Shown: positions 25,554 to 33,535, numbered from the stretch's first letter. The stretch is DNA of 40,485 nt from Limosilactobacillus avistercoris (GCF_014836425.1 NZ_JACSQW010000017.1:1-40485); one strand, 5' to 3'. Numbers and translations: made by a program. The notes: generated by a model not told the origin, from the sequence alone.

Positions 25554-25790
25554 ATGGCAGAAAAAACATTTACTCATGAAGAATTAGCAAAGTTTAATGG
25601 TGAAAATGGTCAACCAGCATATGTTGCTGTTTCGGGAACGGTTTATGATGTTTCCGGTAAGGATGCCTGGAAGGGTGGCAAGCACCATGGCAATGTTGCT
25701 GGAAGAGATTTAACAGATATCCTTTATAATAAGTCTCCCCACGGTGATAAGGTTTTGAAAGGATTGCCGGTTGTTGGCAAGTTGGTATAG
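25554..25790 (+). CDS. Cytochrome b5-like heme/steroid-binding protein
   Basis: A 78-residue protein that is a single cytochrome b5 domain: FTHEELAKFNGENGQPAYVA, VYDVSGKDAWKGGKHHG, AGRDLTDILYNKSPHGDK. Candidate axial heme ligands are a His in GGKHHGN and the His in SPHGDK. There is no signal peptide or membrane anchor, so it is cytosolic. Lactobacilli do not make heme, so the domain either uses imported heme or binds another small molecule. Ribosome binding site AAGGAGG. It is a single gene with a strong terminator; an upstream dyad TTGCC...GGCAA lies at 25464-25481. Confidence 0.88.
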   Translation: MAEKTFTHEELAKFNGENGQPAYVAVSGTVYDVSGKDAWKGGKHHGNVAGRDLTDILYNKSPHGDKVLKGLPVVGKLV

Positions 25791-25793
25791 AAA

Positions 25794-25829
25794 AAAAGCT
25801 GGGAAAAACATTCCGTTTTCCCAGCTTTT
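25794..25829. terminator. Bidirectional intrinsic terminator
   Basis: AAAAGCTGGGAAAA (25794-25807) pairs perfectly with TTTTCCCAGCTTTT (25816-25829), between convergent genes. Confidence 0.92.
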
Positions 25830-25862
25830 TATATGGAGATATTCATTTGGCGTTTGATAAAG

Positions 25863-26999
25863 TTAGCCCCAAACTTGCTTGGCAATATCCTTAACAAGTT
25901 TAATCTTTGCCCACTGTTGTTCCTCGGTGAGGATATTTCCTTCTTCGGTTGACGCAAAACCACATTGAGGACTTAAGCAAAGGTGGTCAAGTGGATGGAA
26001 TTTTGCGGCCTCATTAATACGGTTAATAATTACTTCTGGATCCTCAAGGTCACCGGTCTTGGAGGTAACGAGGCCAAGGACAACATATTTATTGTCGGGA
26101 ACCTTTACTAATGGTTCAAAGCCACCTGCACGTTCGGAATCGTATTCAAGGTAAAAGGCATTAACGTTTTCTTGAGCGAATAAGGTGTCGGCAACGGGAC
26201 CATACCCACCAGCAGCAGCCCAAGTGGAATGGTAGTTACCACGGCAAATGTGGGTATTGATGGTTAAATCATCAGGCAGGTCTGCAATTGCTTCGTTATT
26301 GACTTGGAGGAAGCGTTCTTGCAATTCTTTAAGTTGTGAGGTATCTGCGTTGGGATCCTTCTTTTTCAAATTAGCAAAGTTATTAACAGAAATTCCCCAA
26401 GTACAATCGTCTAGTTGTAAAGTTCGGCAGCCAGCAGCATAAAGGTCTTCGATTACTTGGTGATAAGCCTTTGCCACATCGTGATCAAGGTCGGCAAGGT
26501 TAGGATAAACTTTTTTAACACTTTCCTGGTTTTCCGGACGAATTAATTCTTCAAGAAATTGTGCAGGAGCCGGAATTGTTTGTTTAATTTGTGTTCCATG
26601 TGAAACATGATCACGGACAAATTTGAAGTAGGTTACAAATGGGTGATCTTCACCACTAATTTTTCCAGTAACTTGAGCGGAATCATTCCGGGTTTCTTCA
26701 TCGTGGAAGAAGTAACCATGTTTAAGGTTAACGTGCTTAACACCTTGAAGGCCCCAGAAGAAGTCAAGGTGCCAATAACTTCGACGAAATTCACCATCAG
26801 TAATAGCTTTTAATCCGGCCGTTTCTTCCTTATGGATTAAGTCGATAATGCATTGGTCTTCTACTTCAGTAAGTTCAGCTTGACTAATCTTGCCTTGAGA
26901 AAACTTTGCACGGGCATCCTTCAGTTCTTGTGGGCGGAGAAAACTACCAACGATATCATAGCGGAATGGTGAAGTAGTACGAGTTGTAAATTGAGTCAT
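25863..26999 (-). CDS. MetE C-terminal-like methyltransferase (YxjG/YxjH type)
   Basis: A 378-residue protein of the cobalamin-independent methionine synthase C-terminal fold. It is half the size of MetE and lacks the N-terminal barrel. The zinc-binding residues are visible: His and Cys in NTHICRGNYHS, Glu in FYLEYDSERAG and the distal Cys in LSPQCGFAST. The N terminus has DIVGSFLRPQELKDAR, which is characteristic of the short YxjG/YxjH group. These are thought to methylate homocysteine, possibly from a donor other than methyl-THF. Control by a Met-specific T-box directly upstream supports a role in methionine supply. Ribosome binding site GAAAGGA; single-gene unit. Confidence 0.9.
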   Translation of the reverse strand: MTQFTTRTTSPFRYDIVGSFLRPQELKDARAKFSQGKISQAELTEVEDQCIIDLIHKEETAGLKAITDGEFRRSYWHLDFFWGLQGVKHVNLKHGYFFHDEETRNDSAQVTGKISGEDHPFVTYFKFVRDHVSHGTQIKQTIPAPAQFLEELIRPENQESVKKVYPNLADLDHDVAKAYHQVIEDLYAAGCRTLQLDDCTWGISVNNFANLKKKDPNADTSQLKELQERFLQVNNEAIADLPDDLTINTHICRGNYHSTWAAAGGYGPVADTLFAQENVNAFYLEYDSERAGGFEPLVKVPDNKYVVLGLVTSKTGDLEDPEVIINRINEAAKFHPLDHLCLSPQCGFASTEEGNILTEEQQWAKIKLVKDIAKQVWG

Positions 27000-27050
27000 G
27001 TTAAATTCATCCTTTCTTGATTTAGATAAGTTCAGGAGATTAGAGCAAAT

Positions 27051-27358
27051 AAAAAAGTCCCTAGGAAAAGTAGTTGAACCTTTCCTAGGGACGTCAATTT
27101 CATTATTCAGAATTAACGTGTTACCACCCTAATTTAACCAGGTCTCACAACCTGATCCTTAATAGGTACACACGAAAGTAAACCTAGACGTTTTATCGGT
27201 CGTCAATCGTGAACGACTAACTAAGAAGTAGCTCATCGTTCTTTAGAGCTCCAAGACCATCTTCGTCAAAGTCCATCAGGTCGCTTCTCATCTAACGCAA
27301 CTCTCTGTGCTGATTTTCTAAGACTACTCATCTTTTCAAAGCAATTTGTAAATTTGAT
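27051..27358 (-). promoter_or_regulatory. T-box riboswitch, Met specifier (AUG)
   Basis: On the minus strand the T-box core AGGGTGGTAACACG (27130-27117) is followed by a terminator (GTCCCTAGGAAA...TTTCCTAGGGAC with a T-run, 27092-27051). Stem I lies upstream. The specifier is ATG at 27260-27258 in the context GACGAAG-ATG-GTC, followed by a purine as expected. The context aligns with the other two T-boxes in the window. It controls the MetE-like gene, so uncharged tRNA-Met should turn it on. Confidence 0.93.
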
Positions 27359-27365
27359 TGTTGTT

Positions 27366-27394
27366 ATATTAGAATATTCTCATTTTAATGTCAA
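27366..27394 (-). promoter_or_regulatory. Sigma-A promoter of the Met T-box transcript
   Basis: Minus strand TTGACA at 27394-27389 and TAATAT at 27371-27366, with a 17-base spacer. The -35 is perfect and the -10 matches well. Transcription would begin near 27359, just before Stem I. Confidence 0.85.
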
Positions 27395-27492
27395 TGGAAT
27401 ATTTATTTTATTTGAAAAAATAAGTTTAATAGCGTTGCTAATACTAAATAATCCATGGATTGATGTAATAAATAAGAAATTCTAAAAGATGG

Positions 27493-27521
27493 TTGACAAT
27501 TTCTAATCACTGAATTAAATT
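27493..27521 (+). promoter_or_regulatory. Sigma-A promoter of the Ile T-box transcript
   Basis: TTGACA at 27493-27498 with a -10 candidate TTAAAT (27515-27520) or TAAATT one base on, at 16-17 bases spacing. Transcription would start near 27528, just before the T-box leader. Confidence 0.7.
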
Positions 27522-27534
27522 AAAATACAATTAA

Positions 27535-27812
27535 AAATAAATTATAGAACACGTTGATAAGAAGAGTAATTAAAGTTCGTATTTGCAGAGAGTTCCTGGT
27601 TGGTGAGAAGGAGTAACACAACTTTAATGAAAATCACTTTGAGTGCCAGGATGAAGTTAGTAATCTGTGGTGGGAGTAGCCCATTATCGCTACCGTGTTT
27701 AACAGTTAATGTTGAACATTTGAGGTTAGTGGTGTGAACTGCTAACGAATGAAAAGGTGGTAACACGTGAAAACGTCCTTAGATTAGTCAAATAATCTAA
27801 GGGCGTTTTTTA
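27535..27812 (+). promoter_or_regulatory. T-box riboswitch, probable Ile specifier (AUC)
   Basis: The core AAGGTGGTAACACG (27754-27767) is followed by the terminator AACGTCCTTAGATTA/TAATCTAAGGGCGTT with a T-run (27770-27812). Stem I lies at 27545-27690. The specifier is read as ATC at 27633-27635 in the context CTTTAATGAAA-ATC-ACTTTGAG, which aligns base for base with CTTTGACGAAG-ATG-GTCTTGGAG of the Met T-box. An overlapping ATG four bases earlier is out of register. It controls the PanE-family reductase gene. Confidence 0.88.
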
Positions 27813-27866
27813 GTTAATAAGTGAAACCTTATCAACCCAACTTGCGTATTTGAGAAAAGGAGTTGC

Positions 27867-28820
27867 ATGATTATGAAGTTTACAGTTGTTGGTGCCGGAG
27901 CAATGGGTCTCCGCTTTGGTGTATTACTACAAGAAGCAGGAAACGAAGTCGATTTTGTGGAAGGTTGGCAACCACACTATGAACAAATGAAAAAGCAAGG
28001 TGGCGTTTACGTTACTCGTGAGCGACAAAACAAACACCTTGTTCCAGTCAAAGTTTATACACCGGAAGAATACACAGCTACTGATGCAGACTTTGTGTTC
28101 TTTGAATTAAAGCAAATGCAGTTGGATGAAATGCTGAAACGGTGTCAACACTTCTTTAAGGATCAATATGTTTTAACGGCGATGAATGGGATGGGACATG
28201 TTGAAAAACTATTGAAGTACTTTCCTAAAGAAAAGTTAGTTGCCGGAACAGCACTGGTTGCAACGATCTTAACGGGTCCAGGAGAAGTTGAATTTGTTGG
28301 TAAACCAGGAGTGGGGACGACTAATTGGGCAAATTATACTGAGAAACCGGATGAAAAGACTAAGCAATTAATGGAACAATTGGAGAAAGCTAACTTTAAT
28401 CCATCATTAAAAGAAAACTTTATGGGAACGTTAATGGCAAAAGTAGTTTTTAATTCTGTTGTGAATACGCTATGTACAATGTTTGAAATCACAATGGGTG
28501 AGTATGCTTCTTTTGATAAAGCAGATGAATTATCTCGGCAATTAATTGATGAAGCATATGATGTTTGTGAACGTGCAGGTGTGCAATTAGTTAATAGCCG
28601 GGAAGAAGAACTAGAAAGTGTCAATTATGTTTCAAAGGTTGGTAATCCTCATCATTACCCATCAATGTACCAGGATATGAGTCATAATCGACCAGTAGAA
28701 GTTGACTATATCAACGGCTATTTTGTTAAACTTGGTCGAAAATATCACTACGAGGCCAAGACACATAATTTTGTAACTAACTTAGTTCACCTTGCCGAGC
28801 ATACACGGAATCACCGGTAG
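27867..28820 (+). CDS. Ketopantoate reductase (PanE/ApbA) family, probable 2-hydroxyacid dehydrogenase
   Basis: A 317-residue NADPH-dependent reductase with the N-terminal Rossmann motif VVGAGAMGLRFG (residues about 6-18) and the C-terminal ApbA domain with AKVVFNSVVNTLCTMF, which holds the family Lys/Asn, and a later PSMYQDMSHNRPVEVDYING. The family reduces 2-oxoacids; PanE proper makes pantoate, while lactococcal PanE also reduces branched-chain 2-ketoacids. The Ile T-box upstream argues for branched-chain 2-ketoacid metabolism rather than vitamin synthesis. No other pan genes are present. The start at 27867 follows AAAAGGA. A flavin-binding protein gene follows 67 bases later. Confidence 0.88.
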   Translation: MIMKFTVVGAGAMGLRFGVLLQEAGNEVDFVEGWQPHYEQMKKQGGVYVTRERQNKHLVPVKVYTPEEYTATDADFVFFELKQMQLDEMLKRCQHFFKDQYVLTAMNGMGHVEKLLKYFPKEKLVAGTALVATILTGPGEVEFVGKPGVGTTNWANYTEKPDEKTKQLMEQLEKANFNPSLKENFMGTLMAKVVFNSVVNTLCTMFEITMGEYASFDKADELSRQLIDEAYDVCERAGVQLVNSREEELESVNYVSKVGNPHHYPSMYQDMSHNRPVEVDYINGYFVKLGRKYHYEAKTHNFVTNLVHLAEHTRNHR

Positions 28821-28887
28821 GAGGAATTGAAAAAAATAGCAAATGTGTTATATTTGTTGTAAATGCAACAATAAGAGGGCGATACTA

Positions 28888-29364
28888 GTGAGTAAAAAGG
28901 ATGCGGTTACTGATATTCAAACGATCAATCAGGTGCTCGATCACTGTGATACCATTCATTTAGGGTTACGTGATGGTGAGCGAGTTTACGTTGTTCCTGT
29001 CCATTTTGCCTATGAGGAAAATAACGGCCAGTATACGTTTTATTTTCATGGTGGACCTCATGGGCGTCGTTATGAATTGATTCAAAAGACACATTATGCG
29101 GACTTTGAATTAAATAGTGGTCAGCAACTGCATCGAGGAGGTAACGTTGCCTCTAATTGGTCAGCGGCTTATCAAAGCGTTCTCGGGGAAGGAAAAGTAT
29201 CCTTTCTTGAAACGAATGATGAGAAAAAAGATGCATTAAAATTAATGATGAATCATTATGCAGGAATAACTGACTTTGTTTTGTCAGAAGATCATTTAAC
29301 GTACGTCCAAGTTTATAAGTTACAAGCTACTGACTTATCTTGCCGGATCCATACACCACATTAG
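28888..29364 (+). CDS. Pyridoxamine 5'-phosphate oxidase-family flavin-binding protein
   Basis: A 158-residue split-barrel protein of the NimA-like PPOX group: CDTIHLGLRDGERVYVVPVHF, TFYFHGGPHGRRYELI, YQSVLGEGKVSFLE, and the C-terminal VYKLQATDLSCRIH. Such proteins bind FMN or related cofactors and reduce small molecules such as nitroimidazoles. The best start is GTG 28888, with AGAGGG 8 bases upstream. The frame is open back to 28843, but that would add an odd Cys-rich lead (MCYICCKCNN) without a ribosome binding site. It is probably co-transcribed with the PanE-family gene. Confidence 0.83.
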   Translation: MSKKDAVTDIQTINQVLDHCDTIHLGLRDGERVYVVPVHFAYEENNGQYTFYFHGGPHGRRYELIQKTHYADFELNSGQQLHRGGNVASNWSAAYQSVLGEGKVSFLETNDEKKDALKLMMNHYAGITDFVLSEDHLTYVQVYKLQATDLSCRIHTPH

Positions 29365-29376
29365 CAGAAGAATAGG

Positions 29377-29415
29377 AAAAGTCCCAAGTTCGACAAAATC
29401 GAACTTGGGACTTTA
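29377..29415. terminator. Bidirectional intrinsic terminator
   Basis: AAAGTCCCAAGTTCGA (29378-29393) pairs perfectly with TCGAACTTGGGACTTT (29399-29414) across a 5-base loop, between convergent genes. Confidence 0.93.
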
Positions 29416-29417
29416 TT

Positions 29418-30848
29418 TTACAAATTAGGATCCATTTTAAAAGTTAGGTTAGAAAGTTCCGTACCCTGAGTGATTAAGTCGAAAAGTAGTTCTTTAGCCT
29501 TGGCGTTACAGTGACTGGCGATTTCATGGTTTTGACCAGTGAGGTAGGTTGTCAGTTGCTTCCCTTCAAGGTTCTTTGCATGTTCGTCAACTTCTTCGAT
29601 CTTCCGGTAACACCATTCACCGAGATTTTTTTGGAAGTCGAGATCAGCTTGGTTAAAGTCGCTATAATGCGATTCAACCACCATTGCTAAGGCTTCATTA
29701 AGCCAAAAGGCACTCTTTAAGTCCATCTTTTCTGGCAATTCACGATATGAAGCGTCGGTGTCATCTGCATTGGCAAAGAATGGAACATAGGCATTGAAAC
29801 TAGGAATCCCCATTTCAATCCATTGAACAGCAGCGTGTTTTGGATCAACACTATTCCGCATTTGGAGAATATGTGATTGGGCAGTTCTGGAAAGGGAAAT
29901 TGCTCGGTAGACTTTTCGATCATGTTCAGTTCCATCGCCTAGGGGATCATACTTTGTTTCGTTGTAGTGTGACCTCAATAGGTACTGGATATCTTCAACC
30001 GCGATCTTGCGTTCTGGCTTCCGAATAAAAGGCATATCTGCTGATTCAGGAGTTTGATCTGCAGCGTTAACTGGGTTGAAGTAACGTTGGGCGAACCAAA
30101 CTCGTGGTGTGTTGTAATGGTGATCAAATTGGGTGTTAGTACCAAAGATGTGGCGGAAATTCCACTGGTCATTATCTGGATTTAGGCCGTGGAGGTTAAC
30201 AAATTCTTCAATTCCGTCAGACCACATATAGTTGTCCGAATCTTCAAAGTTAATTTTTTCAATAGCAATCTGGTTTGCAGCTACTGCATAGCAATCATCT
30301 GGGATTCGAACGGCAACCCAGTGGTGTCCAGTAGCAATTTCCATATACCAGACTTCATTTTGATCGTTGAATTGGACACCGTTACCTTCTGCAGAACCGT
30401 ATTTAGCGATTAGCTTACCAAGGTATTCAACCCCTTCTCGAGCACTGTGGATATATGGCAAGACAAGGTTAGTCATTGAATCTTCAGCGAGACCATTTTT
30501 GACGTAGGGATCATAAGCTAAGACCCGATCGTTGGCATAAACACTTTCGGTTGCACTTTCTCCAACATTGGCTTCGTTGAAACCATCTTCTTCGTTTGGC
30601 CCCTTACTTTGGTCACCACTTGGAGTTGCGGTATAGCGCATTCCATTTTCGGGCAATTTTACGGTGAGCTTATTGTATAGTGAGACGTAGGTTTCATCAC
30701 GGTTAGAAACGGCAGGTTGAACGATAAACCGCTTTGGTTCGATTGCCAAAACTCGGTCTTCGTTTCGGGCGATAAAAGTTGAACCATCCATTGAAGCCTT
30801 TTTCCCAACCATTATCGAAGTACATGCAGATTGTTTAAAACGAGTCAT
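29418..30848 (-). CDS. pepD: Dipeptidase, peptidase family C69 (PepD)
   Basis: A 476-residue N-terminal-nucleophile dipeptidase that hydrolyses a wide range of dipeptides in the cytosol. The catalytic Cys9 is in QSACTSIMVGKKAS, followed by the family's SMDGSTFIARNEDR and ATPSGDQSKGPNEEDGFNEANV. Length and motifs match lactobacillar PepD. Unlike members that must cleave a propeptide, only eight residues precede the Cys. Ribosome binding site AAGGGGA. It is a single-gene unit sharing a terminator with the flavin-binding protein gene. Confidence 0.94.
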   Translation of the reverse strand: MTRFKQSACTSIMVGKKASMDGSTFIARNEDRVLAIEPKRFIVQPAVSNRDETYVSLYNKLTVKLPENGMRYTATPSGDQSKGPNEEDGFNEANVGESATESVYANDRVLAYDPYVKNGLAEDSMTNLVLPYIHSAREGVEYLGKLIAKYGSAEGNGVQFNDQNEVWYMEIATGHHWVAVRIPDDCYAVAANQIAIEKINFEDSDNYMWSDGIEEFVNLHGLNPDNDQWNFRHIFGTNTQFDHHYNTPRVWFAQRYFNPVNAADQTPESADMPFIRKPERKIAVEDIQYLLRSHYNETKYDPLGDGTEHDRKVYRAISLSRTAQSHILQMRNSVDPKHAAVQWIEMGIPSFNAYVPFFANADDTDASYRELPEKMDLKSAFWLNEALAMVVESHYSDFNQADLDFQKNLGEWCYRKIEEVDEHAKNLEGKQLTTYLTGQNHEIASHCNAKAKELLFDLITQGTELSNLTFKMDPNL

Positions 30849-30931
30849 TAAATCAGATCCCCTTTATAAATATTTCAAAAACTCCATCTTCTTTTATTTT
30901 ACACTTTTTGGGGAACTGAAAATAAAAATTA

Positions 30932-31645
30932 TTATTTTATTAGCTTGTAACCAAAGCCACGGACCGTTAATAGGTGCTGAGGTTGGTGGGGATCATCTTC
31001 AAGTTTATCGCGGAGGTGACTGATATGAATATCGACGATTCGTGAAGTGTTGAGAAGATCGTATCCCCAGACACCATTTACCAACTGCTCTCGGCTAAGG
31101 ACCTGATCGTGGTGGTCAACTAGGTAAGTGAGGAGTTGAAACTCTTTAGGTGTTAGATCAACTGGACTGCCATTTTTAGTGACAGTGTAATTGTGTGAAT
31201 TAATTTGCCAATTACCGATTGTAACAGTTTGATGGGGACTAACTTTTTGAGGAGGTGTAGTAGTTTTCGGTTTTAAGTGACGGTATAGCCAGAGACGTTG
31301 CTCAATAAGCGGGAGAAAAAGATGGTTGTTAAACGGTAAAACGATAATATCATCAACTAGTGCTTTATAAAGTTTTAGTTGGAGCCTTTCCGTCAGTTTT
31401 GGCACAAAAATGGTAATTGGACCGTGGACCTGTTCCCGAATTAAAGTCATGGTTGCAATTGTGGTATCTAATGTTGTGTCAGCTAGATCCCACCAAATCC
31501 CAGTAGCTGTTTGCTTTTCAAGTTCCACTACTAGTCCAGTAGGGGTGGTAGTTTGTGTGAACCGCCACTGGACCTTTTTGCAGAGGTGAGTTAGTTGTTG
31601 GACTAAGGCGGTGTTTTGACTCATTAGTAAAAAATTATTGGTCAT
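30932..31645 (-). CDS. OmpR/PhoP-type response regulator with degenerate receiver
   Basis: A 237-residue protein: receiver-like domain (residues 1-115) plus a standard winged helix (LTPKEFQLLTYLVDHHDQVL, SRIVDIHISHLRDKLED, TVRGFGYKL). The receiver is atypical. The N-terminal acidic pair is missing (FLLMSQN), the Thr/Ser at the end of strand 4 is replaced (ITIFVPK), and the KPF lysine is Leu103 (IVLPF). Only Asp53 (WWDLAD) may remain. No sensor kinase gene is adjacent. It is divergent from pstS with a PhoP-box-like array between them, so it likely regulates the pst operon. Start ATG 31645 (site GGAGA, 7 bases) rather than 31669. Confidence 0.88.
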   Translation of the reverse strand: MTNNFLLMSQNTALVQQLTHLCKKVQWRFTQTTTPTGLVVELEKQTATGIWWDLADTTLDTTIATMTLIREQVHGPITIFVPKLTERLQLKLYKALVDDIIVLPFNNHLFLPLIEQRLWLYRHLKPKTTTPPQKVSPHQTVTIGNWQINSHNYTVTKNGSPVDLTPKEFQLLTYLVDHHDQVLSREQLVNGVWGYDLLNTSRIVDIHISHLRDKLEDDPHQPQHLLTVRGFGYKLIK

Positions 31646-31660
31646 ATTTTTTCTCCAAAA

Positions 31661-31699
31661 TTTACACAACTTTTACAATGCGAAGATAAAAAATTTACA
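31661..31699 (+). promoter_or_regulatory. PhoP-box-like array: TTTACA repeats with 11-bp period
   Basis: TTTACA occurs at 31661, 31672 and 31694, and a decayed copy (AAGATA) fills the register at 31683. The units are spaced exactly 11 bp, one DNA turn, like the PhoP boxes of Bacillus (TT(A/C/T)ACA direct repeats). The last unit could double as a -35 (TTTACA against TTGACA), with a weak -10 (TATTTG, 31716). It lies between the response regulator and pstS and would serve both. Confidence 0.8.
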
Positions 31700-31759
31700 T
31701 CGGCTTGATATTCTCTATTTGTACCATATGGAATTAACGAAAACAACTAGGGAGACAAG

Positions 31760-32632
31760 ATGAAAAGATTAGTTACAGGAGTTATTGTAGCGACAATTAT
31801 TGTTGGCTTGGGTGTTGGTTGGGTAAGTGCTCAAAAACAACCGCCTCAAGAGAAAGTCACAATTGTTGGTTCGACGGCCCTCCAACCATTAACGGAAGCA
31901 GTGGTTGAAAGTTATCGAGAAGTAAAACCGCGAACAAGCATTACTGTGCAGGGTGGTGGTTCCGGAACTGGTTTAAGCCAGGTACAGGCCGGCGCAGTCA
32001 ATATTGGGGCAGCAGATATCTTTGCCGATCAGCAGGATGGGATCGATGAAAGAAAATTAACTGATCATATTGTTGCTGTTTCGGGGATCGTCCCAATAGT
32101 TAATCCCCAATTAGGAATTGACGATCTTTCGCTTAAACAATTACGACAAATTTATACGGGGAAGGTAACTAACTGGTCCCAAGTTGGTGGTCCTAATTTG
32201 CCAATTACAGTGATTAATCGTGCTGCAGGGAGTGGTACTCGAGTAGCTTTCGAGCAGGTTATATTGAAAAAAGGCGAACGATCAATTAATGCTCAGGAGC
32301 AGGACTCGAATGGAACCGTAAAGGAAATTGTAAAAAATACACCAGGATCAATTAGTTATATCTCGTTTGCCTATCTTAACAAGCATGTTCAACCGTTAAA
32401 AATCGACGGGGTAAAGCCAACTGCAAGGAACGTGACAACGAATCGGTGGCAGTTGTGGTCCTATGAACATATGTATACTCAAAGGAAAACGACGAAGGCT
32501 ACTCGGGAATTTATCAACTATATGCGGACAAAGAAAGTTCAACAAACATTAGTTGAGGATGCAAATTACATTAATATTCATGATATGAAAGTTCAGCGAA
32601 CTGCAAATGGGGAAACAAGGGTGAAAGAGTAA
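31760..32632 (+). CDS. pstS: Phosphate ABC transporter, phosphate-binding protein
   Basis: A 290-residue extracytoplasmic phosphate receptor. The N terminus has a hydrophobic segment (LVTGVIVATIIVGLGVGWV) ending in VSAQ. There is no lipobox Cys, so it is either released by signal peptidase I or held by an uncleaved helix. Phosphate-binding loops are visible: VGSTALQPL (residues about 36-44), QGGGSGTGLSQV and NRAAGSGTRVAFE. It is first in the pstSCAB-phoU operon, with ribosome binding site AGGGAGA. Confidence 0.96.
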   Translation: MKRLVTGVIVATIIVGLGVGWVSAQKQPPQEKVTIVGSTALQPLTEAVVESYREVKPRTSITVQGGGSGTGLSQVQAGAVNIGAADIFADQQDGIDERKLTDHIVAVSGIVPIVNPQLGIDDLSLKQLRQIYTGKVTNWSQVGGPNLPITVINRAAGSGTRVAFEQVILKKGERSINAQEQDSNGTVKEIVKNTPGSISYISFAYLNKHVQPLKIDGVKPTARNVTTNRWQLWSYEHMYTQRKTTKATREFINYMRTKKVQQTLVEDANYINIHDMKVQRTANGETRVKE

Positions 32633-32635
32633 GCG

Positions 32636-33535
32636 ATGGATGATTTAAAAAAGCGATTGAACCAGCCATCAGTTGAGAGTAGGCAGGAATGGGTTGGTAA
32701 ATTAATCAGTTACCTGGCGATTATTCTGATTGGTGGCTTGGTAGGGACGATTTTAGTATTTCTGACCTTTAAAGGAGTCGCCCTCTTTAAGAATAATGGG
32801 GTTTCCGTTTGGCACTTTTTATCAAGTACCGATTGGCAGCCGAGTCACCACCATTATGGTGCATTGCCAATGATTATCACGTCATTCAGTGTGACAGTTT
32901 TATCAGGAATTGTTGCCTTACCACTAGCGCTAGTGGTTTCAATTGCGATCACGGAGATGTTACCAAAGAAAATCTATCAATTTTTTCAACCACTAATTGA
33001 ATTATTGGTTGGGATCCCGTCAGTGGTGTATGGGTATCTTGGATTAACAGTGATCGTTCCATACCTCCGGCAGCTATTTGGCGGAACCGGTTTTGGGATC
33101 CTAGCCGCCTCGTGTGTTCTTTTTTTGATGATTTTACCAACGATGACATCAATGACAATTGATAGCTTACAAGCAGTACCGCAAAAGTACCGGCAAGCAT
33201 CAGCAGGACTTGGCGCAACCCGGTGGCAAACTATTTCCCGGGTAATAATTCCCAGTGCTAAGAGTGGAATATTAACGGCGATGGTTTTTGGAATGGCCCG
33301 CGCCTTTGGTGAAGCGTTAGCGGTACAGATGGTGATTGGCAATACAACGGTTATTCCTAAGAACTTAATGGAATCTTCCGCAACATTGACGAGTGTTTTA
33401 ACGACAGGAATTGGAAATACCGTAATGGGTACTGCTTCAAATAACGCTCTGTGGTCTTTAGCACTGATTCTTCTTGTAATGTCCTTGGCATTCAACCTAT
33501 TAATGCGCTTAGCAAGTAAGAAGGGGGCAAAGTAA
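32636..33535 (+). CDS. pstC: Phosphate ABC transporter permease PstC
   Basis: A 299-residue permease with six membrane helices after a cytoplasmic N-terminal tail. The EAA coupling loop is seen as RQASAGLGATRWQTISRVII. The segment LLVGIPSVVYGYLGLTVIVP is the conserved PstC helix. It pairs with PstA to form the channel. Only 3 bases separate it from pstS, and its stop overlaps the pstA start region (GTAAATG). Confidence 0.96.
   Translation: MDDLKKRLNQPSVESRQEWVGKLISYLAIILIGGLVGTILVFLTFKGVALFKNNGVSVWHFLSSTDWQPSHHHYGALPMIITSFSVTVLSGIVALPLALVVSIAITEMLPKKIYQFFQPLIELLVGIPSVVYGYLGLTVIVPYLRQLFGGTGFGILAASCVLFLMILPTMTSMTIDSLQAVPQKYRQASAGLGATRWQTISRVIIPSAKSGILTAMVFGMARAFGEALAVQMVIGNTTVIPKNLMESSATLTSVLTTGIGNTVMGTASNNALWSLALILLVMSLAFNLLMRLASKKGAK

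Noticed and set aside
27542-27766. Minus-strand open frame of 74 codons
   Set aside because: It lies wholly inside the Ile T-box leader on the opposite strand; its bases are explained by RNA structure.
27051-27812. Repeated GGTGGTAACACG and hairpins as a CRISPR or insertion element
   Set aside because: The conserved core, terminators and specifier context identify two T-box riboswitches; there are no spacers or terminal repeats.
28334-28624. Minus-strand open frame of 96 codons inside the PanE-family gene
   Set aside because: Antisense shadow of a well supported gene; serine-rich low-complexity translation typical of shadows.
28843-28887. Cys-rich N-terminal extension (MCYICCKCNN) of the PPOX protein as a metal-binding motif
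   Set aside because: No ribosome binding site for ATG 28843, whereas GTG 28888 has a well placed AGAGGG; the extension is upstream non-coding sequence.
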